From NCBI GenBank assembly GCA_937872475.1, contig CALMSY010000008.1, forward strand, positions 1 through 40,010: DNA of 40,010 nucleotides, written 5' to 3'. Position numbers and translations under genes: made by a program. This document shows positions 23,567-30,266 of this stretch, one piece after another. The stretch is from 67-14 sp020438345 (GTDB lineage Bacteria; Actinomycetota; Thermoleophilia; Solirubrobacterales; 70-9). The notes below the pieces were generated by a model. It saw nothing but the letters and a program-made list of their open reading frames with translations. It was not told the DNA's origin and ran no database searches. The stretch's first letter is position 1; each line of letters begins with the position of its first letter.

Positions 23567-24325
23567 TCAGGCTTCGGGTGAAGGAATCGTCGAAGGCTTC
23601 TTCGCCTCGACGCCCGAAGCGTCCGCCTTGCCTCCGGAACCGGGAGCGATCACGAACTTGTAGACGACGAAGGCCAGGATCGCGCCGACAATCTCACCGA
23701 CGAGGTATGGCCAGACGCCGCCCCACTCACCGGAAACAAGCGCGGGACCGAACCAGCGGGCCGGGTTGACAGCACCACCGGTGAGCGGCACCAGGATCAG
23801 GCCGACCACACCAAGTGCGAGGCCGATCGCCAGCGGAGCCCAGTCCTTCACAGCCCGGACACCGAGCGCGATTGCCAGCACGGTGAGAACCAGCAGGAAG
23901 GTGCCGAGACACTCGACCACAGCACCGGCGAAGTTGCCGCTGAGCAGCGGGCTGATCGAAACGGCGCCGTAGTTGGCGGCTCGACCTTCATCTTCGAGCA
24001 GGGCCTTGGTCATGAGTGCGCCGAGGACACCGCCGGAAAGCTGAGCGAGGATGTAGATCACCGCGTCTACCGGGGCGATCTTCTTCATCAGGGCTGCACC
24101 CAGCGTGACCGCGGGGTTGAAGTGACCACCGCTGGCTCCACCAAAGGCAAAAATGAGCGCCGTAAGGATGAAGGCGTAGGTCAGGCCGACGACCGCGAAG
24201 TCAGAGCCGAACGAGGCGTTGTCGCCAACGGCAATGAAAAGTACGCCGACCAGTGTGATTCCGAATACAAGGAAGAACGTTCCGAGCAGTTCGGCGATGT
24301 ATGCGGCGAGACCGCGATCTTGCAT
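23567..24325 (-). CDS. Aquaporin / major intrinsic protein family channel
   Basis: Six-helix channel of about 252 residues. Both half-helix NPA boxes are intact: GGHFNPAVTLG (near residue 67) and GAVNPARWFGPAL (near 187). The start AEGLGTFFLVFG-like segment and the internal duplication fit the MIP family. The residue after the second NPA is Arg, and the order of aromatic residues suggests an AqpZ-like water channel rather than GlpF, but selectivity is inference. ATG 24325 is preferred because GGGAGG lies ten bases upstream; the in-frame TTG at 24334 is only one base from it. The C-terminal tail is charged and probably cytosolic. Confidence 0.9.
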   Translation of the reverse strand: MQDRGLAAYIAELLGTFFLVFGITLVGVLFIAVGDNASFGSDFAVVGLTYAFILTALIFAFGGASGGHFNPAVTLGAALMKKIAPVDAVIYILAQLSGGVLGALMTKALLEDEGRAANYGAVSISPLLSGNFAGAVVECLGTFLLVLTVLAIALGVRAVKDWAPLAIGLALGVVGLILVPLTGGAVNPARWFGPALVSGEWGGVWPYLVGEIVGAILAFVVYKFVIAPGSGGKADASGVEAKKPSTIPSPEA

Positions 24326-24480
24326 TGAAGTCAAACCTCCCGTGGCTTGTGTCGATTGCGCCCCGCCAACTCGGCGAGCCGGGCAAGTCTAACTACAGCC
24401 CGGTCCCGGTACTGCCAAGCCTCCGGGGGACGCATTGTCAGGGCCAGTCTACCTACGCCGCTCGAGGTTGAATTCCTGCT

Positions 24481-24801
24481 TCAGCCAAGTAGCCTGGCAG
24501 CGAGTTCCGGCAGCTCCCTGGCCATTCTCGACCGGGGAACGACCATCGCCAATCCCGCCTCGCGGCCCAGTTCGCGTGTTTCCACGTCAACATGCGAATA
24601 GAAACCGATCGCGGGAGCCGGCAGATTCGCAATCCGACTGGCATCAACCGCTTCGAGATCGCAGACGACCAGGTCAAAGTCGAAACCTTCGGGGCCTGGC
24701 GGGTCAGCCATGACCATCACGTCATGTCCGGCGGCCCCGAGCATCGCAGTCACCCGGCTGGAAAGCATCAAATCGGGCACTACGGCGAGGACTCTGGACA
24801 C
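24481..24801 (-). CDS. Stand-alone receiver-like (pseudo-receiver) domain protein
   Basis: 106 residues that trace a CheY-like alpha/beta order: strand VLAVVPDL, helix SSRVTAMLGAAGHDV, strand DLVVCDLEA with an aspartate at the phospho-acceptor place (~48), strand AIGFYSHVD and final strand MVVPRSRM. The acidic pair normally near residue 10 and the conserved Lys near 95 are not retained, so phosphorylation is doubtful. No output domain is attached. GTG start seven bases after the stop of the upstream gene, which suggests co-transcription. Homology is by secondary-structure pattern only. Confidence 0.55.
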   Translation of the reverse strand: MSRVLAVVPDLMLSSRVTAMLGAAGHDVMVMADPPGPEGFDFDLVVCDLEAVDASRIANLPAPAIGFYSHVDVETRELGREAGLAMVVPRSRMARELPELAARLLG

Positions 24802-24808
24802 GAAATGC

Positions 24809-25171
24809 TCAGATCGAGCGGCGTTCGCGGAACTCTTCCCGGACGCTTTCCGGGCGGCCCCACATCTGAACGACCTCGGAGCGGCCCTCCCGGACTTCCC
24901 GCAAGACCAGCTCGCCAGTGAAACCTTCCCGGTCGAGTCTTCCGAGCACTCCCTGAACGGTCTGCGGTGCGGCTGCTTTGCCGAAACTGTGGGCGACCGG
25001 CACCCGCCAGTGCCATTCGGCGCGGGAATACGGCTGGGCGTTGATCATGCTCAGGTGAACCGACGCATCGATGTACCGGTCCTCGTCGTCGATCCGCAGA
25101 TCGAACTCGAGGTCGGTCCAATCGGCGGGTAGCGAGTCAATAACTTCCTGAAAGTCCTGAGCGAGCGCCAT
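24809..25171 (-). CDS. Conserved hypothetical protein
   Basis: About 120 residues, soluble, acidic at the N-terminus (DWTDLEFDLRIDDEDRY) and ending in a basic, Arg-rich tail. A central motif YSRAEWHWRVPVAHSFGKAAAP, then a short helix GVLGRLDREGF, suggest a compact alpha/beta protein. I do not recognise a family. Two start codons are adjacent (GTG 25174, ATG 25171); the leaderless-type TAGGCT seven bases before the ATG favours the latter. It is divergent from the ygfZ gene across a 50-base gap. Confidence 0.65.
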   Translation of the reverse strand: MALAQDFQEVIDSLPADWTDLEFDLRIDDEDRYIDASVHLSMINAQPYSRAEWHWRVPVAHSFGKAAAPQTVQGVLGRLDREGFTGELVLREVREGRSEVVQMWGRPESVREEFRERRSI

Positions 25172-25178
25172 CACCTCA

Positions 25179-25218
25179 AGCCTAGCGCGGCTCGGCCCGC
25201 GGGTACCCGTCGTAGAAT
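25179..25218. promoter_or_regulatory. Divergent leaderless promoters (conserved hypothetical / ygfZ)
   Basis: Minus-strand TAGGCT (25184-25179) is seven bases before ATG 25171; plus-strand TAGAAT (25213-25218) is six bases before ATG 25225. The two sit 28 bases apart in a very short divergent gap with no Shine-Dalgarno sequence on either side. Confidence 0.65.
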
Positions 25219-25224
25219 CCCCGT

Positions 25225-26193
25225 ATGTCCCCGGTGACAGAACCCGATCTTGATGCGGAGTACCGACAGGTCCGTGAGGAATGTGGCCTGATCGACCGCC
25301 CCGACCGCTCCTGGATCAGGATCGACGGGCCCGATGCGGCCGAGTTCCTCCAGGGCCAGGTCACGAATGAAACCGAGGAGTTGGACGTCGGATCCGGTGC
25401 CTACGCCGCTCTGCTTGACCGCAAGGGACACCTTCAGGCCGACATGCGGGTTCTTCGTCTCGGCGAAGACTCCTTTCTGGTCGACACCGAACAGGCCACG
25501 GGGCAGATCCTCTTCAAGCATCTCACGATGTACAAGATCGGCCGCAAGGTCGAAGTGGAACAGACCGATCGTGCTCTCCTTTCCCTGGTCGGCCCCGGCT
25601 CATACGGGGTGACCGGACTTGCCCCGGGACCCGAACATGCCTTCACCGAAGCCGTCATCGCGGGCGCCGACTGCCTGGTTGCGACGACGGTGTTCGGACT
25701 GGATGTGATCTGTGAGCCGGAGAAGGCGGACGCGGTTCGCGCGCAGCTTGTTTCCGACAGGGCAGTTCCGGTTTCCGGGGCGGCAACCGAGATCCTCCGG
25801 GTCGAGCGGGGCCTGCCCCGTTTCGGTTTCGACATGACTGAGGCCAACATGCCTGCGGAAGCGGGAATCGTCGAGCGCGCGGTGAGCTTCACCAAAGGCT
25901 GCTACATCGGCCAGGAGCCGGTCGCCCGGCTCCATTACAAGGGTCGCCCGAACCGTCACCTGCGTGGCCTCAAATCCCAGGGTCAGCTCGTTTCGGGTGC
26001 CCGGGTCAGTTTCAAAGAGAAGGAAGTCGGCACGATCGGAACGACCGTGCTCTCCCCCGCCTCGGGACGAATCGCCCTCGCCATTCTCCGCAAAGAAGCC
26101 GAACCGGGGTCCACGGTGATCGTGGATTCCGAGTCGGGAGAGGTGGAAGCAGAAGTGGTCGAACTTCCATTCATCGGAGACATCGACGCATGA
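25225..26193 (+). CDS. ygfZ: YgfZ/GcvT-like folate-binding protein
   Basis: 322 residues, homologous to the T-protein of glycine cleavage but carrying the YgfZ signature KGCYIGQEPVARLHYKG (near 222-238) with its invariant Cys. The N-terminal GcvT-type folate domain (FLQGQVTNETEEL near 43) and the C-terminal beta-barrel are both present. YgfZ helps assemble or repair iron-sulfur enzymes in a folate-dependent way and affects tRNA thio-modification. Here radical-SAM FbiC is a nearby Fe-S enzyme, though no link is shown. The stop overlaps the acyltransferase start (ATGA). Confidence 0.88.
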   Translation: MSPVTEPDLDAEYRQVREECGLIDRPDRSWIRIDGPDAAEFLQGQVTNETEELDVGSGAYAALLDRKGHLQADMRVLRLGEDSFLVDTEQATGQILFKHLTMYKIGRKVEVEQTDRALLSLVGPGSYGVTGLAPGPEHAFTEAVIAGADCLVATTVFGLDVICEPEKADAVRAQLVSDRAVPVSGAATEILRVERGLPRFGFDMTEANMPAEAGIVERAVSFTKGCYIGQEPVARLHYKGRPNRHLRGLKSQGQLVSGARVSFKEKEVGTIGTTVLSPASGRIALAILRKEAEPGSTVIVDSESGEVEAEVVELPFIGDIDA

Positions 26194-27182
26194 GCGAAGC
26201 CAGGCACCAGGGACTCGGCGGGGGCAAGCTGGGGTCCGACAGCCCCCTCTTCGGGGGCAAACCGGAAGCCCCCGCATGGGATCCTCGCCGGGACGATTTC
26301 ACCGATGAGGGCGAGTCGGCATCCCGGGCAGCAGAGGCTGCCGAGGAGCTTTTGAGTATCGCCGACCTGAGGAACCTGCTTCCCGCGGCTGAACCTGATC
26401 GTGCCCTGGATGACTGGGGACGATCGGAGACTGTGGTTTCCCTGATGGAGCCACTCCTGAACTTCTATTACCGCTACTGGTTCCGGGTCGAGACCCAGGG
26501 TGTCGAGAACATTCCCGCGGATGGCGGAGCGTTGCTGGTTTCCAATCATTCCGGGGCGCTGCCTCCGGATGCCCCGATGATCATGCAGGCAATCCGCAAC
26601 GAACACCAGAACCCGCGGCCGCTCTACATGCTCGGAGAGCATTGGTTCAAGGGCTACCCCGGCGTGTCGATGCTGGTTAACAAGATGGGTCTGGTCCCGG
26701 CTCATCGGGAGAACGCCCAAAGGTTGTTACATGACGAAGGAAGACTGGCCGTGGTCTTTCCGGAAGGGCAAAAGGGTTCCCGCAAGGTCTATTGGCAGCG
26801 GTACCGGTTGCGGCGCTTCGGCCGGGGCGGTTTTGTTCGTACCGCAATTCGCGCCCGCGTTCCGATCGTGCCGATCGCGGTGGTCGGAGCGGAGGAAGCG
26901 ATGCCGATCTTCGCCCACATGAAGCTGCTCCAGAAGCTTTCCGGCCTCATCTACTTCCCGCTCACCCCATCCTTTCCGCATTTCGGCCTTGCGGCGCCCC
27001 TCATGTTCCTGCCATCCAAGTTCAAAATCCGCTTCATGGAGCCGATTGATATGTCCGAGTACCCGGTCGAAACCATTGATGACCCAGCGGAAATCCAGGT
27101 CATAAGCGAGCGGATCCGATCCCGGATCCAGCATGAACTCGATGACATGCTGGAGGCCCGCGATTCGGTCTGGACCGGTTGA
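26190..27182 (+). CDS. PlsC-like lysophospholipid / glycerolipid acyltransferase
   Basis: 330 residues. The N-terminal ~85 residues are polar and variable; the rest is an LPLAT domain. The acceptor motif is LVSNHSGALPPDAPM (near 110), a spaced variant in which six residues separate His and Asp, as in the MGAT/DGAT-like branch rather than classical HX4D enzymes. The second block FPEGQKGSRK (near 190) and VPIVPIAVVGAEE (near 226) are conserved. It likely acylates a glycerolipid at the inner membrane face. It is coupled to ygfZ through ATGA. Exact acceptor unknown. Confidence 0.87.
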   Translation: MSEARHQGLGGGKLGSDSPLFGGKPEAPAWDPRRDDFTDEGESASRAAEAAEELLSIADLRNLLPAAEPDRALDDWGRSETVVSLMEPLLNFYYRYWFRVETQGVENIPADGGALLVSNHSGALPPDAPMIMQAIRNEHQNPRPLYMLGEHWFKGYPGVSMLVNKMGLVPAHRENAQRLLHDEGRLAVVFPEGQKGSRKVYWQRYRLRRFGRGGFVRTAIRARVPIVPIAVVGAEEAMPIFAHMKLLQKLSGLIYFPLTPSFPHFGLAAPLMFLPSKFKIRFMEPIDMSEYPVETIDDPAEIQVISERIRSRIQHELDDMLEARDSVWTG

Positions 27183-27197
27183 CGCCACCTTGTGGGG

Positions 27198-27203
27198 TAG
27201 ATT
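27198..27203 (+). promoter_or_regulatory. -10 element (TAGATT) of a probable leaderless promoter
   Basis: TAGATT is seven bases before the GTG at 27211, without a Shine-Dalgarno sequence. Supports the GTG rather than the longer upstream frame as the start. Confidence 0.5.
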
Positions 27204-27210
27204 TCCGACC

Positions 27211-27684
27211 GTGAGGGGAATCTGGGTCACAGTCGGCCTGCTGGCCGCCAGCGTCGCATTCACCGGTTGCGGTGCGTCGACCCATGAGAACAATCCTCGC
27301 CCGCCGGTCCCGACAGTGGTGAGCATCTCCGTCGGCGCCGACGAAATCGGTGCCAAGCCGGCCGAAGGCAACGCGGTGGGAATTGCCCGGGTACGCCAGC
27401 CGTACCTGAACCAGAACGCAAATGCGCCCCAGAACCAGGCGGACCGCAAAGTCCCCGCGGTCGTCAACCTCGCGATCGCGAACCTGACCGACCAGGCAAC
27501 GAAGCTCGTGATCGAAGGTCCGGTTGAACGAGTAGTTCCTCTCACCGCTAACGGTTCCGGTTCACTCAATTTGGCGATGCCGACCGGCATATACCGGATC
27601 AGCTCCCCTGCCAGCTCGGATACCACGCTGTTGGCCGTCGGGCCGAGCCGGGTGTCATCTGGCGGCGATCTGCTGCTCCCCTGA
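27211..27684 (+). CDS. Putative lipoprotein, function unknown
   Basis: 157 residues from GTG 27211. The longer in-frame start at 27133 is rejected because it overlaps the acyltransferase gene by 50 bases and hides the signal peptide. The N-terminus is a lipoprotein signal (hydrophobic ~4-18, lipobox FTGC, Cys at 20), then a Pro/Asn-rich linker and a compact beta-rich domain (about 75-155) with pattern VVNLAIANLT ... LVIEGPVERVVPLTANGSGSL. This resembles small cupredoxin- or Ig-like sandwiches, but no copper ligands are seen. No family recognised. Confidence 0.75.
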   Translation: MRGIWVTVGLLAASVAFTGCGASTHENNPRPPVPTVVSISVGADEIGAKPAEGNAVGIARVRQPYLNQNANAPQNQADRKVPAVVNLAIANLTDQATKLVIEGPVERVVPLTANGSGSLNLAMPTGIYRISSPASSDTTLLAVGPSRVSSGGDLLLP

Positions 27685-27787
27685 CTCGAGCCTGCGGGCA
27701 GAGTCCGAATTGCATGCATATGTCAGTACGATTCGGCAAAGTTTCCGGTGCCTATCCGGTCCCCCGATCAAATCCGAGAGGAACGAA

Positions 27788-29047
27788 GTGTCTGTAGACC
27801 TCGCTGATGTGAGCAAGCTTGACGTGCAGCCGGGAGAGCTGCCCGAGAAGATGGCCGCCTGGGTCATCCGCCCCGAGACCGAGGGCAACGAACCAACCAA
27901 GGCCTTCCAGTACGAGGACATCGAGACCCCGGAGCCCGGGGCTTTCGAAGTCATCGTCCGCGTGATGGCGGCTGGCGTGAACTTCAACAATGTCTGGGCC
28001 GGTCTCGCCGAGCCCGTCTCTGTCTTCCCTTACGGCGACCATCCCGAATTCGGCCACCACATCGGCGGCTCCGATGCCTCCGGCATAGTCTGGAAAGTCG
28101 GCGAAGGAGTTACCCGCTGGAAGGTTGGCGATGAAGTGGTTGTCCACTGCAACCAGGCCTCCTATGAGGATGTCGAGGTCCACGGTCTCGACCCGATGGC
28201 AGCCCCGAGCCAGAAGATCTGGGGTTACGAAACGACTTGGGGTTCCTTCGCCCAGTTCACCAAGGTCCAGGCCCAGCAGTTGCTGCCGCGCCCGAAGAAT
28301 CTCTCCTGGGCGGAAGCCAGCTCCTACGGGCTGACCTACTTCACCGCCTACCGGATGCTGATGGACCAGGCAAAGATCCAGGCCGGACACAATGTCCTGA
28401 TCTGGGGTGCAGCTGGCGGACTCGGCGTGTTCGCGGTCCAGCTCTGCAAGGCGGCCGGTGCCAATGCGGTGGGCGTTGTCTCTTCAGACGACAAGGGTGA
28501 GCTGGTCAAACAGCTGGGCGCCGTCGACTACATCAACCGCAACGAGTTCAAGGACATGATGCGGACCGGGAACGAGACGCCGGAAGAAGAGAAAGCGCGT
28601 TTCAAGGCTTCCGTCGGCTTCGCCAAGCGGGTCAAGCAGATCCTCGGCGACTCCCCCGATGTTGTTTTCGAGCATGTCGGCCAGGCCACTTTCCCGACCT
28701 CGGTCTTCGTCGTGAAGCCGTTTGGCAAGGTCGTGATCTGTGGTGCCACTTCCGGATACCAGCTCGACTTCGATGTGCGTCACCTGTGGATGCGCCAGAA
28801 GCAGATCATCGGCTCGCATTTCGCCAATGCCTACGAGTGCATGAAGGCCAACCAGCTGATGGCAGAAGGCAAAGTGCAGCCGGTGCTGTGGAAGACCATG
28901 GGGTTCGACGGTGTGCCCGAGGCCCATCAGATGCTCCACGAGAACCGACACCTCGGCAAGATCGCCATCCTCGTCGGTGCCGAATCCGAGGACGAAGGCC
29001 GCGAGGTCGAAGGTCCGGGAGCGATCCGGGCCGAGGTCGGGGCCTAG
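27788..29047 (+). CDS. ccr: Crotonyl-CoA carboxylase/reductase
   Basis: Key enzyme of the ethylmalonyl-CoA pathway: reductively carboxylates crotonyl-CoA to ethylmalonyl-CoA with NADPH and CO2. 419 residues from GTG 27788, preceded by GAGAGGA; an upstream in-frame ATG at 27710 lacks support. MDR-fold features: NFNNVWAGLAEPVSVFP near residue 58, HHIGGSDASGIVWKVG near 85, VHCNQASYEDVEVHGLDP, nucleotide motif WGAAGGLGVFAVQLCKAAG near 206, and CGATSGYQLDFDVRHLWMRQKQIIGSHFAN near 318, the last being diagnostic of Ccr against other MDR reductases. It is followed by a 97-residue protein gene and a terminator. Confidence 0.95.
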   Translation: MSVDLADVSKLDVQPGELPEKMAAWVIRPETEGNEPTKAFQYEDIETPEPGAFEVIVRVMAAGVNFNNVWAGLAEPVSVFPYGDHPEFGHHIGGSDASGIVWKVGEGVTRWKVGDEVVVHCNQASYEDVEVHGLDPMAAPSQKIWGYETTWGSFAQFTKVQAQQLLPRPKNLSWAEASSYGLTYFTAYRMLMDQAKIQAGHNVLIWGAAGGLGVFAVQLCKAAGANAVGVVSSDDKGELVKQLGAVDYINRNEFKDMMRTGNETPEEEKARFKASVGFAKRVKQILGDSPDVVFEHVGQATFPTSVFVVKPFGKVVICGATSGYQLDFDVRHLWMRQKQIIGSHFANAYECMKANQLMAEGKVQPVLWKTMGFDGVPEAHQMLHENRHLGKIAILVGAESEDEGREVEGPGAIRAEVGA

Positions 29048-29077
29048 GCTCAAACCAACCCGGAAGAAGGAAGACCG

Positions 29078-29371
29078 ATGACTTACATCTCCGAGATTTC
29101 CTGGCATGTGACTCCGTTCCGTTCGCAGCGCTGGATCGACCGTTGGGAACCGGCCGCGGCGAAAGCCACCGACTACGGCGCCACAAGCTGGGAGATCTAC
29201 CGCTCGGATGAGGATCCACTCGTTTTCCGCCAGGTGACGCGCTGGGAAAAGAAATCGGACTTCGAGGCCTACTGGCACTCGGAAGAGATTTCGGAGTATC
29301 GCGAGCAGATCATCGATCTGTACGTCAAGCCGCTGCTTCCGATCTGGTGCACCCCGATCGTTTCAGGGTAG
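29078..29371 (+). CDS. Small conserved protein, possible dimeric alpha+beta barrel fold
   Basis: 97 residues, start ATG preceded by GGAAGAAGGAAG. Pattern EISWHVTPFRSQRWIDRWEPAAAKATDYGA, then SWEIYRSDEDPLVFRQVTRWEKKSDFEAYW and a final helix. One helix, paired strands and conserved Trp/His are reminiscent of antibiotic-biosynthesis-monooxygenase/NIPSNAP-type barrels. It lies 30 bases after ccr and before the terminator at 29388, so it is in the ccr transcript. A role connected with Ccr is possible but untested. Related small proteins are common next to oxidoreductases in actinobacteria. Confidence 0.65.
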   Translation: MTYISEISWHVTPFRSQRWIDRWEPAAAKATDYGATSWEIYRSDEDPLVFRQVTRWEKKSDFEAYWHSEEISEYREQIIDLYVKPLLPIWCTPIVSG

Positions 29372-29387
29372 GTCCGGGTATAGAAGA

Positions 29388-29426
29388 CAACAAAAAGGGC
29401 CCCGTGATCCGGGGCCCTTTTTGTTG
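29388..29426. terminator. Strong bidirectional terminator after the ccr transcript
   Basis: 17-bp perfect stem CAACAAAAAGGGCCCCG (29388-29404) with complement (29410-29426) and a 5-base loop. A-rich and T-rich flanks give U tracts in both directions; the genes on both sides converge on it. Confidence 0.92.
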
Positions 29427-29443
29427 AAGTTCGGTGGGACCAG

Positions 29444-30148
29444 CTAGAACGGGTCGGGCATCGCGACTGAAAGGTCGACGAATGAACCGATCGCTCCGCG
29501 CCCCCCGCCCTTGGCACCAATCGAAAAGCTGGTGTCACGTCCAATCAGGTTGGCGCTCTGTTCATCGCCTGCGGTCACGACCTTGTTGCCATTGACCCAG
29601 GCAATCAGGCGAGTGCCGCCCCGGCGACCGTCAAAGGCCCGGAGAGTCAGCTTGTTGGCCCTTCCGGGTCCGTTCACTTTGCGGCCGGCACGCTTGCTTC
29701 CCAGATTGACGATCCGCCCGTTGGCCGTCACTTTCCGCAGGCCGAAACGCCTGGTTGAAGGCCAGACAACCAGCTGGTAGCGGCTGCCATCCGTGTTCTG
29801 TCGGAGACTGACCCCGGCGTACGCGCGCCGAAGGACCTTGGGTGGCGTTGATTTGAAGATCCGGGCGGTCGCCGTGACCTGCAGGTCACGGCCGACGACC
29901 GGCACGCGGTAGAAGCATTCTTCGGCCTTTCGACCAAGCTCAAACCTGAAAGCATTCGGCGAACCGCCACGTTCGCAATTGGTTCTGACCCGCATCTGGC
30001 GGAGCTGTGCCCGGCTGTCGGTGCTGTCAAGAGCGTTGCGGTAGATCGTGATCGTGCTTGCCTGGGCGCCCGCCGAAAAGGCGAGGGCGCCGACCGTGAT
30101 CGCGGCCAGTACTGCGCCGATTATGGAATTCCTGGTGAAAGAACGCAT
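29444..30148 (-). CDS. Secreted protein, function unknown (possible lectin-like fold)
   Basis: 234 residues. A Sec signal peptide (MRSFTRNSIIGAV..., cleavage near AGAQA-S at 30) precedes a basic, beta-rich mature domain with alternating hydrophobic strands. Two cysteines (NCER and ECFY) are near residues 58 and 78. The order of strands and the recurring YAGVSLRQN...RYQLVVWPSTRRFGLRK, IAWVNGNKVV pattern resembles laminin-G/concanavalin-like jelly rolls. No active-site motif is recognised. Leaderless-type promoter (TAGGCT six bases before ATG). Confidence 0.7.
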   Translation of the reverse strand: MRSFTRNSIIGAVLAAITVGALAFSAGAQASTITIYRNALDSTDSRAQLRQMRVRTNCERGGSPNAFRFELGRKAEECFYRVPVVGRDLQVTATARIFKSTPPKVLRRAYAGVSLRQNTDGSRYQLVVWPSTRRFGLRKVTANGRIVNLGSKRAGRKVNGPGRANKLTLRAFDGRRGGTRLIAWVNGNKVVTAGDEQSANLIGRDTSFSIGAKGGGRGAIGSFVDLSVAMPDPF

Positions 30149-30154
30149 GTGAAG

Positions 30155-30160
30155 AGCCTA
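30155..30160 (-). promoter_or_regulatory. -10 element (TAGGCT) of a probable leaderless promoter
   Basis: On the minus strand TAGGCT is six bases before the ATG at 30148; no Shine-Dalgarno sequence. Confidence 0.6.
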
Positions 30161-30253
30161 AACACAGCAACCGCCGGAATGGTGCGCTGGTCAAGTCCTG
30201 CCCCAAAAGCTGCGTGACGATTGTCCACAGGTCGGGATCAGGTGATTCGACGG

Positions 30254-30259
30254 TAGAAT
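30254..30259 (+). promoter_or_regulatory. -10 element (TAGAAT) of a probable leaderless promoter for ecm
   Basis: TAGAAT is seven bases before ATG 30267; identical hexamer to the ygfZ promoter at 25213. No Shine-Dalgarno sequence and no B12-riboswitch pattern in the 106-base gap. Confidence 0.6.
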
Positions 30260-30266
30260 CGGCATT

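Noticed and set aside
27710..27787. Upstream start for crotonyl-CoA carboxylase/reductase at ATG 27710
   Set aside because: No ribosome binding site, extra 26 residues not typical for Ccr, and GTG 27788 has GAGAGGA at good spacing.
30161..30253. Cobalamin riboswitch before ethylmalonyl-CoA mutase
   Set aside because: The gap is short and the B12-box consensus is absent; the gene looks leaderless.
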